Positions 26,108-34,143 of a DNA stretch of 64,000 bases are shown here, piece by piece (position 1 is the stretch's first letter; each line of letters begins with the position of its first letter). Source of the stretch: UBA6522 sp965205045 (GTDB lineage Bacteria > Pseudomonadota > Gammaproteobacteria > Steroidobacterales > Rariloculaceae); NCBI GenBank assembly GCA_965205045.1, contig OZ242031.1, positions 5,022,001-5,086,000 on the forward strand. Direction: 5' to 3'. The notes beneath the pieces were generated by a model. That model did not search any database. It worked only from the letters and a program-made list of their open reading frames with translations, and was not told where the DNA came from. Made by a program: the position numbers and the translations under genes.

Positions 26108-27175
26108 TCAGCCGGCCGCCATAAAGCGGTAGCGCGTCGTCTGCGAATAGCGCTCGCCCGGCGCAAGCAGCGTACCGGGAAAGCCGGGTTGATTGGGTGT
26201 ATCGGGAAAGTGCTGGGGCTCGAGGCACAGGCCGCGGTTCCGCGCGAACGGCGGTCCGAGTTTCTGCCCGCCGTATACCTGAAGCCCGGGGCACGTTGTC
26301 GTCATTCGCAGGCAAAGGTCGCCGTTCGGGCTCTCAAGCTCGGCACGACCGCCGGATTCGCCCAGAATATAGTTGAAGTCCAATCCGCCCGTGCGCACGA
26401 CAAGCGGGTGCCGCGACCCGATGACATCACGCAGCGCCGCTGGCTGGCGCAGATCCAGTCCGGTACCGGCGATATCGAGGAAATCGCCGGTCGGCAGCAG
26501 ATCCTCGTTGACCTGCAGGATTTGCCGGCTGGCAACATGCAAGCGATGTCCGAGCACGTCGGCACCGCCAGTCGCGAGATTGAAATAGGCGTGGTTGGTC
26601 ATGTTGACATGTGTCTGCCGGTCGGTCTCGGCTTCCAGCCGGATCACGAGCTCGCGTTCATCCGTCCAGCGGTACGTGACGCTCGCCTCGAGCGTTCCGG
26701 GGTAGCCCTGGTCGCCATCCGCTGACCGCAGCCGAAACCGCCCCGTATCGTCCGGGACCGCCGCATCGATCGACCAGTGCCTGTTGTGAAAGCCGCCCGC
26801 ACCGCCGTGCAGGTGGTTTTCCCCCTCGTTGGCATCGAGCGGGTAGTCAACACCACCGAGCTTGAAGTGTGCACCGGCAATGCGGTTGCAGGTACGCCCG
26901 ACGGTCGCGCCCATGAAGTAAGGGTCGGTCAGGAAACCCGCGCGATCTTCATAACCGAGAATCACGTTGCGGATGCCGTCCGGCAGCCGCAGTTCGATGC
27001 GGGTCAGTCGAGCGCCGTAATTCAGCAGCGTGACACGGTCGCCGCGGGCATTTCGCAGTACCCGCTCTGCCAGGCTGTCCGCCGCTATCGTGTCACTTGG
27101 CTGGGCCACTCTCGTGTCGCTTGCCTGGTGCCGCGATGCGCCGCAGGTGCGTGACACCGCCCGCGTGCACGACAA
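26108..27175 (-). CDS. galM: Aldose 1-epimerase
   Basis: 355 residues if started at the TTG at 27175; GTG codons at 27157 and 27109 are alternatives, and the first 35 residues look non-conserved, so the start is uncertain. Family motifs are clear: FMGATVGRTCNRIAGAHF, HLHGGAGGFHNRHW, the catalytic His in TNHAYFNL, and the catalytic Glu in GLCLEPQHFPDTPNQP. GalM interconverts alpha and beta anomers of aldoses, which fits the surrounding sugar-oxidation genes since PQQ dehydrogenases prefer one anomer. No signal peptide is evident. It starts about 21 bases after the second ThuA/DUF1080 gene, so it is the last gene of that minus-strand run. Confidence 0.9.
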   Translation of the reverse strand: MSCTRAVSRTCGASRHQASDTRVAQPSDTIAADSLAERVLRNARGDRVTLLNYGARLTRIELRLPDGIRNVILGYEDRAGFLTDPYFMGATVGRTCNRIAGAHFKLGGVDYPLDANEGENHLHGGAGGFHNRHWSIDAAVPDDTGRFRLRSADGDQGYPGTLEASVTYRWTDERELVIRLEAETDRQTHVNMTNHAYFNLATGGADVLGHRLHVASRQILQVNEDLLPTGDFLDIAGTGLDLRQPAALRDVIGSRHPLVVRTGGLDFNYILGESGGRAELESPNGDLCLRMTTTCPGLQVYGGQKLGPPFARNRGLCLEPQHFPDTPNQPGFPGTLLAPGERYSQTTRYRFMAAG

Positions 27176-27196
27176 ACGTGCAAAATATGGCCTTCT

Positions 27197-28666
27197 CTAA
27201 TTGTTGTCCGGCAATAGACGAATCATCGGATTCCGAAAGTAAACACGGCTGTCGGAGCCCACGGACTCAAGGCCGATCGTGCCTCGGTGGAGCCTGGCCG
27301 GTCCATCTGCATCCGCGGGTTCGGTGAATTCGTTGACCGTCTCATCATTCACTTTTACCGTTATTGTCTTGCCGTCAACCTTGATGTAGTAGCTGAACCA
27401 TTCGTTATCGCCGTGCGGGGCAGTCTTCACCTCGCTCGCCCCAACCAGGCTGCCGGTCATGCTCTCACCGGGCCGGCTGGCGTTGATCTGAGCTTCATAA
27501 CCAAACGTAGGAGGTCCCTCCTCCTTGTAACGGGTATGAAAATAGACCCCCGAGGCCGACCCGGGATAGGTATAGACATCAATCTTGAATTCGAAATTTT
27601 TGAAATCACCGCCGTCAATGTGCCCTGCATAGAACAGGTTGCTCTGCGGACCCTCGACAACAATGGTATTTGAAGCCGCTTCATTGGGGCCAATTTGAAA
27701 GGCATCGGTGCCCGTGTTCATTTTCGTGGGCCAGACAGCCACTCCTTCAAACCATCTCATTTCAGCCCAGTTCGTCGTCTGGCTGGCACGCCAGCCGTTC
27801 AGGGTCCCTCCTTTCCACAGGGAGTTCCATCCCAGTCCCCGCTCGCCTGAATATCCTTCCGAAGGGCTCCCAGTGTCGTCAAGCTTGCCGGTTGCCCACA
27901 ACAGGCCGGCCGCCACCAGGTTCAGATTCACATCCGCGCCCATGGTCGGAGCGTGGTGACCCAGCGTGCTGGCGAACACTCGAACCCCTTCGTATTCGTG
28001 GGTCCAGGCTATGGGAAAAAATTCAGCGGCTTCGACACTGTAGGCACGTGCCAGCGGGGTAGCATTGTCCTTTAGCTCGATAGGCATGTACAGCTCTCCC
28101 ATGGGAGTCCGCCAGGTCCCGGGGAAATTGACCATAATCGGATGATTCGGTTCCAACACTTCTATCGTAAAAGGCATTCGAACAACTTCATGCTGATAGG
28201 AGACGGCTCCGGTAAAGTTGTACCATACCGGGGTAGTAGTCCGATGCAGGTGCATTGGGCAGTGCAGCAGTACGGCAGGTACCTGGTGCTCGGCATGGGC
28301 AGCCATTTGTTGTTCAACATGTTCAGCATCGCCCATATCGAGATTACAGTTATTGTATAACACCACATCAAATTGCGGCCCCCACTCATCGGTTAACAGG
28401 CTTTCGAATTTGAAATGCATATCCTCCTTACCTTCACCCTCGTTATGGTCAATGGTAAGCTCGATATTACCGATGCGATCAGACAGCCCCACTTCAAGCT
28501 GTCTCTTTTGGGTAAAGTAGTCGTGAAAAGGCCCCCCACCGATAATCATCAGGATTTTCAATGGATCTGCGTTCTGCGCTCCGGCGTATTGAGGTAGGCC
28601 AGCACAAAAAACTAGCGCTAAAACAGAAAGGAGTATTCTTTTGGAAGCACACTTAATCGTATTCAT
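27197..28666 (-). CDS. ThuA-domain plus DUF1080 (3-keto-disaccharide hydrolase) protein, copy 2
   Basis: 489 residues with a Sec signal to GLPQYAGAQ. The ThuA-like glutamine-amidotransferase fold covers about 35-270 (KILMIIGGGPFHDY, VVLYNNCNLDM, VFASTLGHHAPTMG). The DUF1080 jelly roll covers about 285-485 (GERGLGWNSLWKGGTLNGW, FKNFEFKIDVYTYPGSASG, YIKVDGKTITVKVND). DUF1080 members include hydrolases that cleave 3-keto-glycosides, and ThuA is linked to 3-keto-sugar formation in rhizobia. The downstream neighbour is galM. It is a close duplicate of the gene at 28800-30281, most similar in the last 150 residues. Confidence 0.9.
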   Translation of the reverse strand: MNTIKCASKRILLSVLALVFCAGLPQYAGAQNADPLKILMIIGGGPFHDYFTQKRQLEVGLSDRIGNIELTIDHNEGEGKEDMHFKFESLLTDEWGPQFDVVLYNNCNLDMGDAEHVEQQMAAHAEHQVPAVLLHCPMHLHRTTTPVWYNFTGAVSYQHEVVRMPFTIEVLEPNHPIMVNFPGTWRTPMGELYMPIELKDNATPLARAYSVEAAEFFPIAWTHEYEGVRVFASTLGHHAPTMGADVNLNLVAAGLLWATGKLDDTGSPSEGYSGERGLGWNSLWKGGTLNGWRASQTTNWAEMRWFEGVAVWPTKMNTGTDAFQIGPNEAASNTIVVEGPQSNLFYAGHIDGGDFKNFEFKIDVYTYPGSASGVYFHTRYKEEGPPTFGYEAQINASRPGESMTGSLVGASEVKTAPHGDNEWFSYYIKVDGKTITVKVNDETVNEFTEPADADGPARLHRGTIGLESVGSDSRVYFRNPMIRLLPDNN

Positions 28667-28799
28667 TTATTGGGCCCTCGATTTTTGTCTCGTAGATTAA
28701 GTCACACCTTTGTTTAGTTCAAAGACTACAAAATACACTGAACTGTAGAAGTTCAAACCCGAACTGACAGTTACCGATTCTGCGGAGGAGCCCTGATTA

Positions 28800-30281
28800 T
28801 CAATCCGGCAATAGACGAATCATCGGATTCCGAAACTCAACACGGCTGTCGGAGCCCACGGACTCCAGGGCGATCGTGCCCCGGCGGAGACTGGCCGGTC
28901 CATCTGCATCCGCGGGTTCGGTGAATTCGTTGACTGTCTCACCATTCACCTTTACCGTTACGTTCTTGCCGTCAACCTTGATGTAGTAGCTGAACCATTC
29001 GTTATCGCCGTGTGGGGCGGTCTCCAGTTCGCTTGCTCCAACCAGGCTGCCGGTCATGCTCTCACCGGCTCGGCTGGCGTTAATCTGAGCTTCATAACCA
29101 ACGGCAGGACGTCCATCCTCTTCGTAACGCGTATGAAAATAGACTCCCGAAGCCGACCCGGGATAGGTATAGGCATCAACCTTGAATTCAAAATTCTTGA
29201 AATATCCGCCCGCGATCAAACCGTCATAGAACAGATTTCTCTGATCTCCCTCCACAATCAGGGTGTCGCCGTCAAATCGGAACGACTCTCCGGCCAAGGC
29301 ATTGTCGTAGGTCGGCCAGATCATTTCGCTATCCAGTCGACCATACCAGTGAGCAGACGTCCAATCCACGACACCGCCGCTTTCAACCCAACCGTTGAGC
29401 GTATCGTCCCAAAGAGAAATCCACCCAAGTCCACGTTCTCCTTCATATCCCGGGGCTGGCGAACCGTCTTCTTCAAGTTTTCCCGCCGCCCAGAGCACGC
29501 CCGATGCAATAAGATTCAAATTCACATCCGAGCCCATCGAAGGATTATGATGCCCCAGTGAACTGGTGAAAATCCGAATGCCTTCGTGTTCGTGTATCCA
29601 GGCCGTTTCGGTATAGGAGTGTGTCTCCACCGAATAGGCGTGAGACAACGGAATCGCATTTTCATGTAAATCAATGATCAGATACAACTCGCCTCTAGGC
29701 GTCCGCCACGAAGGAGGATAGTTCTTCATGGTCGGGTGATCCGGCTCCAGAACCTCGATCGTGTAGGGAGGAGTATTGGGATGATTTTCCTTCTCGTGGG
29801 CGTATGAAACAGCACCGGTAAAATCCCACCAGGCATACGGTGCATCGCCCTCCGCATATTGATAGAGATGGATGGGGCAGTGGAGCATTACGGCAGGTAA
29901 TTGATGCTTGACGTGCTCGGCGATGATTCCCTTTACATAGGCTTCATCCTTTACTTGAAGGTTACAGTGATTGTAGATGACAACATCGAACTCCGCCGCC
30001 CAGTCTTCCTCCAAATGACGGGAGAAATGGAAATCGGTTGATTCCATGGTAAGCGTATCCGCACCTTCATAGTCGGTTGTAATATCGATGTTCGAAAGAC
30101 GCTCCAGCAGTCCCTCTCTGATCTGGTCCTTTTGCGTATTGTAATCGTGCCAGGGTCCCCCGCCGGTAATCATCAGGATTTTCAATGGATCTGTGTCCTG
30201 CGCTCCGGCGTATTGAGGCAGGCTGCCGGAAAAAACCACCGTCAAAATAGAAAGAAGTATTTTATTCGTTATCGTATTCAT
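28800..30281 (-). CDS. ThuA-domain plus DUF1080 (3-keto-disaccharide hydrolase) protein, copy 1
   Basis: 493 residues, same layout as the next gene: Sec signal to QYAGAQ, ThuA part with KILMITGGGPWHDY and TSSLGHHNPSMG, then DUF1080 with GERGLGWISLWDDTLNGW and FKNFEFKVDAYTYPG. The last 150 residues are nearly identical to copy 2, while the ThuA half has diverged more. The bases upstream of both starts (CTCGTAGATT and TTGTTTAGTTC) are shared too, so the duplication included the promoter region. Codon use and base composition are AT-richer than the surrounding genome. Probable periplasmic 3-keto-glycoside processing (inference). Confidence 0.9.
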   Translation of the reverse strand: MNTITNKILLSILTVVFSGSLPQYAGAQDTDPLKILMITGGGPWHDYNTQKDQIREGLLERLSNIDITTDYEGADTLTMESTDFHFSRHLEEDWAAEFDVVIYNHCNLQVKDEAYVKGIIAEHVKHQLPAVMLHCPIHLYQYAEGDAPYAWWDFTGAVSYAHEKENHPNTPPYTIEVLEPDHPTMKNYPPSWRTPRGELYLIIDLHENAIPLSHAYSVETHSYTETAWIHEHEGIRIFTSSLGHHNPSMGSDVNLNLIASGVLWAAGKLEEDGSPAPGYEGERGLGWISLWDDTLNGWVESGGVVDWTSAHWYGRLDSEMIWPTYDNALAGESFRFDGDTLIVEGDQRNLFYDGLIAGGYFKNFEFKVDAYTYPGSASGVYFHTRYEEDGRPAVGYEAQINASRAGESMTGSLVGASELETAPHGDNEWFSYYIKVDGKNVTVKVNGETVNEFTEPADADGPASLRRGTIALESVGSDSRVEFRNPMIRLLPD

Positions 30282-30381
30282 CTATTTGGCCCTCGATCTT
30301 TATCTCGTAGATTGATTCACATTGTTGTTTAGTTCTGTTTTGGCGCGACTTGATAATCAATATTCAAGCATCCCGCTTACC

Positions 30382-32643
30382 CTATTGAATTTCCGATTCC
30401 GGCAGCGCAAATGCATGAACCCTCCTTCCAATATCCTGTGTTACAGGCGAACGATAACGACCGCCGCCGCCGCCTGCTACAATCACAACATATTGTCTTC
30501 CATCAATTTCGTAAACGGAGGGAGTCGAAAAGCCGGGTGAATCCATCTCGAATTCCCACAAGAGCACGCCGCTGGCCTTATCAAATGCTCTGAACCGGTT
30601 ATCTTCTGTTGCTGCTATAAAGATCAAACCTCCTTGTGTAACAGCCATTCCGCCAAAGTTCTCAGCACCGGTATTTCGAATCCCCATTTCCACCAATCCG
30701 GGATATTCTCCGAGTGGGACCGACCATAAAATGTCGCCTCTTGCAACATCTACCGCAACGAGTTTCCCCCATGGTGGTTGAATTGCATGATACCCCATAT
30801 GGTCTGTGAAATATTCCAACTGAGGTACATACTGTGGGGTTGATGTGGACCAACTCAATTCGCCCTCTCCTCCACTCCACGTCAAATTTTCGTCACTCAA
30901 ATCGATATCGGATGTGGAAGTTGCTGCACCAGGTTCACTTTGAAGAAAGGCTACAACATTATCCAATTCATCTTCGTCAAAGGCAGGAAAGGCCGGCATC
31001 GCATTTACGCCTTGTGTAATGACATCTCTCAGTTCGTCAGCACTGAGCGTTGTATTATCGAGAGCAACAGCTATCCCTCCTTCTCGATCGGCACCATGAC
31101 AAACCGCACAGGCTGCAAGATAAATTGTTCTCCCCTGGGCCGTCTCCGTCAAATCTGCGAATTGATCAGGATGTATGATGTCCAGCGTCAGTATAAATGG
31201 GAAGTCATTTACGTTTACGTAGGCAATATTTGTCTCCGGATCGAAAGCCGGGCCGCCCCATTCGTTCCCTCCGTGAATTCCGGGTTGTACGATCGTTCCT
31301 TCTACACTTGGAGGTGTATACATCGGTCCGGCTCTCAGTCTTTTGAATAGCTCCAGTGCAGATGCGTGAGACTCGGGCGTGATGGTGGTCAAATCGGACT
31401 CATAAACTGACGTTCTTACAAGTGGGTCAGGTTTTAAAGGCCATGGTTGAGTTGGATAAGCAACTTCACCGAATGCCGCGTCTGTCGGTACCGGTTTTTC
31501 TACAATGGGAAATAGGGATTCTCCGGTATCCCGGTCAAATACAAATACCTTGCCCTGTTTCCCTGTTTGAACGACCACATCCCGTTCTTCGCCATCTTGC
31601 GTAATGGTAGCCAACATCGGTGCAGGAGCGATATCATAATCCCAAATATCGTGGTGCATCGTTTGGAAATACCATTGCAGTTCTCCAGTCTCCGCATCAA
31701 TGGCTAAAACGGAATTCGAGAAGAGGTTCATGCCAGGTCTCGCACCGCCACCTCCATGGATTCCACCGGTGGCTGAACCCGTAGCGGCAAACACCCAGCC
31801 TCTTTCTTCATCAACGGTGAATCCACCCCATGAGTTGGCGCCCCCGTAAATCATGTCATCTTCCCATTCCCATGTCTCATACCCGGGCTGTCCTTCCAGG
31901 GGAATGGTGTGAAATCTCCATTCATACTCCCCGGTTAACGCGTTAAAGGATCTGATGTTACCAGGGGGCTCTTCTCGTCCTTCCGCTACATTTGAATCCA
32001 AAATCAAATGGTCATCATAGATTACAGGAGGTGAGGTGTTCGTTATTTTATTTTCCAGCAGGTGAGCAGGCCAGACATGATTTTCCTTTAGATCAATATA
32101 TCCGCCGCTACCGAACGACTCTACAAGGGTGCCGTCGTCCGGGTCAATTGCCCAGACAAGATCTTTCGTAAGATGGAAGATTCTTGAGTTGTTGCCATTC
32201 TCATCTTCCCAATACACCGCCCCTCTCATGATGCCACTGGCGAGATAATCTCCTCTGGAATGGTGTTCCGACAGATCAAACAGCCAGAGTTCTTCTCCGG
32301 TTGCTGCATCCAGGGCAACAAGATTCAATTCGGAATCGGCAAAATACATCACACCTTCAATAACAATCGGGTTGGATGACATTCCCGGCCGGACAAGATT
32401 CCTTGTATCATAGGTCCACACTTCTTCCAGCAACTGAACATTTGCGGTTGTAATCTGGCTTAGAGAGGAGTATCCAGTTCCTTCCTGATCGCCACGATAA
32501 GTAGCCCAATCAACGAAATTGTTCAGTCTGTTCTTTTGAGCAGCGGTACTTGTTTGGACCGATGTATCATTATTCACACAGCCGAATGCAATCAGGACAG
32601 TAAGGAAGGTCAGGGGAGAGAATAAATAGAGTTGTTTTTTCAT
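30382..32643 (-). CDS. Lipoprotein PQQ-dependent dehydrogenase with inserted cytochrome c domain
   Basis: 753 residues. The signal ends LIAFGC (Cys22), so it is membrane anchored. The propeller has tryptophan-docking-type repeats (ALDAATGEELWLFDLS, AIDAETGELQWYFQTMHHDIWDYD, AFDKASGVLLWEFEMDS). A cytochrome c domain with CAVCH is inserted at about residue 530, followed by a Met-rich NAMPAFPAFDEDELDNVVAFL. This matches quinoprotein sugar or alcohol dehydrogenases that pass electrons from PQQH2 to an internal haem. Substrate probably a sugar or polyol, given galM, ThuA/DUF1080 and Gfo/Idh/MocA neighbours. It is the AT-richest gene in this window (about 45 % GC by eye), a sign of transfer. Confidence 0.92.
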   Translation of the reverse strand: MKKQLYLFSPLTFLTVLIAFGCVNNDTSVQTSTAAQKNRLNNFVDWATYRGDQEGTGYSSLSQITTANVQLLEEVWTYDTRNLVRPGMSSNPIVIEGVMYFADSELNLVALDAATGEELWLFDLSEHHSRGDYLASGIMRGAVYWEDENGNNSRIFHLTKDLVWAIDPDDGTLVESFGSGGYIDLKENHVWPAHLLENKITNTSPPVIYDDHLILDSNVAEGREEPPGNIRSFNALTGEYEWRFHTIPLEGQPGYETWEWEDDMIYGGANSWGGFTVDEERGWVFAATGSATGGIHGGGGARPGMNLFSNSVLAIDAETGELQWYFQTMHHDIWDYDIAPAPMLATITQDGEERDVVVQTGKQGKVFVFDRDTGESLFPIVEKPVPTDAAFGEVAYPTQPWPLKPDPLVRTSVYESDLTTITPESHASALELFKRLRAGPMYTPPSVEGTIVQPGIHGGNEWGGPAFDPETNIAYVNVNDFPFILTLDIIHPDQFADLTETAQGRTIYLAACAVCHGADREGGIAVALDNTTLSADELRDVITQGVNAMPAFPAFDEDELDNVVAFLQSEPGAATSTSDIDLSDENLTWSGGEGELSWSTSTPQYVPQLEYFTDHMGYHAIQPPWGKLVAVDVARGDILWSVPLGEYPGLVEMGIRNTGAENFGGMAVTQGGLIFIAATEDNRFRAFDKASGVLLWEFEMDSPGFSTPSVYEIDGRQYVVIVAGGGGGRYRSPVTQDIGRRVHAFALPESEIQ

Positions 32644-32695
32644 CAGTCCGTAGTCTCGTTCCGTTTATTTTTGAACAACAGATAAATTCACATTC

Positions 32696-33820
32696 CTATG
32701 TTTCTGATAATGTGAAGTCGGGTAGTCGTTTTATGACTCCGCCTTCCATAGCAGACTCATGGGCAAGCAAGCCAACACATGTCCAGTTTGCAGATTGGAC
32801 CGCATTGGGGTAAGGATCATGATCGTTAACAATAGAGTCGACAAACTCATGCACCAGGTGCGGGTGAGAACCACCGTGGCCAGCTCCCTGGATGAAGGAC
32901 AGGTGAGCATGTTCATCTGCGTCATACACTCCTTCCAAGGTAAACTCGCGAATCTCTTCCGGCAGAAGATGTCCATAATCCGGTACCGCGATGCGTTCCG
33001 GTATTTCCGGTTCGGGTTTCTTTGCCGTATGAAGAACCGGCTCCTCCCCTTCGATAAGCGGCCATTCAAAGGACTTCTTGGATCCGTAAACGTCAAAGCT
33101 TTCTCGATATTGACGTGACGTATCAAACAATGAACGATAAATGTGAGCGGTCAAGTCGGAATTCTTCAACTTGATATGGCATGTTTCCACCGCAAAGGGA
33201 GAACCCGATTTTTCGATAAGATCATCGCTGATTGTTCCCGAACCGAAACAGGATACATATTCTGCTTCCTTGTCGGTAAGTCCGAGAACGGGGCTGACAA
33301 CATGAGTTGCGTAGTGCATGGGTTTCATATACTGCCAATAGTCGGGCCAGCCTTCCATATCCTGGGGATGGCTGGCTTGCAAATATTGAATTTTTCCCAA
33401 TTCCCCTTTTTCGTAGAGCTCCTTTACAAACAGATATTCGCGGCTGTACACAACCGTCTCTGCCATTGTGTACTTCAATCCCGTCTCCGCGACCGTTTCT
33501 ACAATTTCCCTGCAATCCTCAACACTTGTCGCCATCGGCACAGTACATGAAACATGCTTGCCCGCGCGCAGAGCCATCAGCGTGTGTTCCGCGTGGAGCT
33601 GGATGGGTGTATTTATATGCACAGCGTCAATCTCTGGATCTTCCAGAAGCTTTTCATACGAGCGATAACGATGAGCCGGATCGATGTTGAAAACATCTCC
33701 TACTTTATTGAGATCCGATTCCGAACGCTGGCAGATTGCATGCATATTCGCATGAGGGTGCTTCTGATAAATCGGAATGAACTCAGCTCCAAAGCCCAAG
33801 CCTACAATTGCAATATTCAC
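32696..33820 (-). CDS. Gfo/Idh/MocA-family oxidoreductase
   Basis: 374 residues from a GTG at 33820. The NAD(P)-binding fold opens MNIAIVGLGFGAEF, then AVHINTPIQLHAEHTLMALRAGKHV. The usual EKP motif, whose Lys is catalytic in most members, reads TVP (in CTVPMATS), a variant also seen in uncharacterised subfamilies. The second half has the alpha/beta substrate domain with MHYATHVVSPVLGL. No signal peptide. Enzymes of this family often oxidise the C3 hydroxyl of sugars, which fits ThuA/DUF1080. The translation start and its AAGG site lie in sequence that is the tail of a transposase remnant, so the original promoter was probably replaced. Confidence 0.88.
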   Translation of the reverse strand: MNIAIVGLGFGAEFIPIYQKHPHANMHAICQRSESDLNKVGDVFNIDPAHRYRSYEKLLEDPEIDAVHINTPIQLHAEHTLMALRAGKHVSCTVPMATSVEDCREIVETVAETGLKYTMAETVVYSREYLFVKELYEKGELGKIQYLQASHPQDMEGWPDYWQYMKPMHYATHVVSPVLGLTDKEAEYVSCFGSGTISDDLIEKSGSPFAVETCHIKLKNSDLTAHIYRSLFDTSRQYRESFDVYGSKKSFEWPLIEGEEPVLHTAKKPEPEIPERIAVPDYGHLLPEEIREFTLEGVYDADEHAHLSFIQGAGHGGSHPHLVHEFVDSIVNDHDPYPNAVQSANWTCVGLLAHESAMEGGVIKRLPDFTLSET

Positions 33821-33821
33821 T

Positions 33822-34064
33822 TTAGCACCTTGCGCAGCGAGTAGTTCAGCGATTCAATCGCATTGGTGACAAAAAAACTTTACGGATCGCCGGCGGAAAG
33901 TGGAACAGCGCGGTCAAACGGTCCCAGTCGGCGCTCCAGCCTAGCCCGATCGCAGGATATTTGTCACCCCAGCCGGCCTCGAAGCGGGTCCGGCGCCGAT
34001 GCCGCTTCCCCAAGCGCGGCAGCCGCATAAATGGCCAGCAGGTCCTGAGAAAGATCTTCAACAT
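33822..34064 (-). pseudogene. IS256-family transposase, C-terminal remnant with two frameshifts
   Basis: Three frames on the minus strand together spell the family's C-terminal region: DLSQDLLAIYAAAALGEAAS, then FEAGWGDKYPAIGLGWSADW with FHFPPAIRKV, then TNAIESLNYSLRKVLK. Two frame changes (one near a run of seven T) break it. Everything upstream of this region is gone. It ends one base before the GTG of the Gfo/Idh/MocA gene, so the island edge coincides with an old insertion site. Confidence 0.8.
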
Positions 34065-34086
34065 CAGGCTGTATTAAAATGAAAGC

Positions 34087-34116
34087 GGGTACCCACCGAC
34101 ATGCCGGTGGGTACCC
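34087..34116 (-). terminator. Strong hairpin downstream of the second TonB receptor gene
   Basis: GGGTACCCACCG (34087-34098) pairs perfectly with CGGTGGGTACCC (34105-34116) around a 6-base loop. On the minus strand it is followed by GCTTTCATTTT, a weak T-rich tail. It lies 28 bases past the receptor stop codon. Confidence 0.6.
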
Positions 34117-34143
34117 AGGTACCTGCTCTGGTCCTGCCGACTT

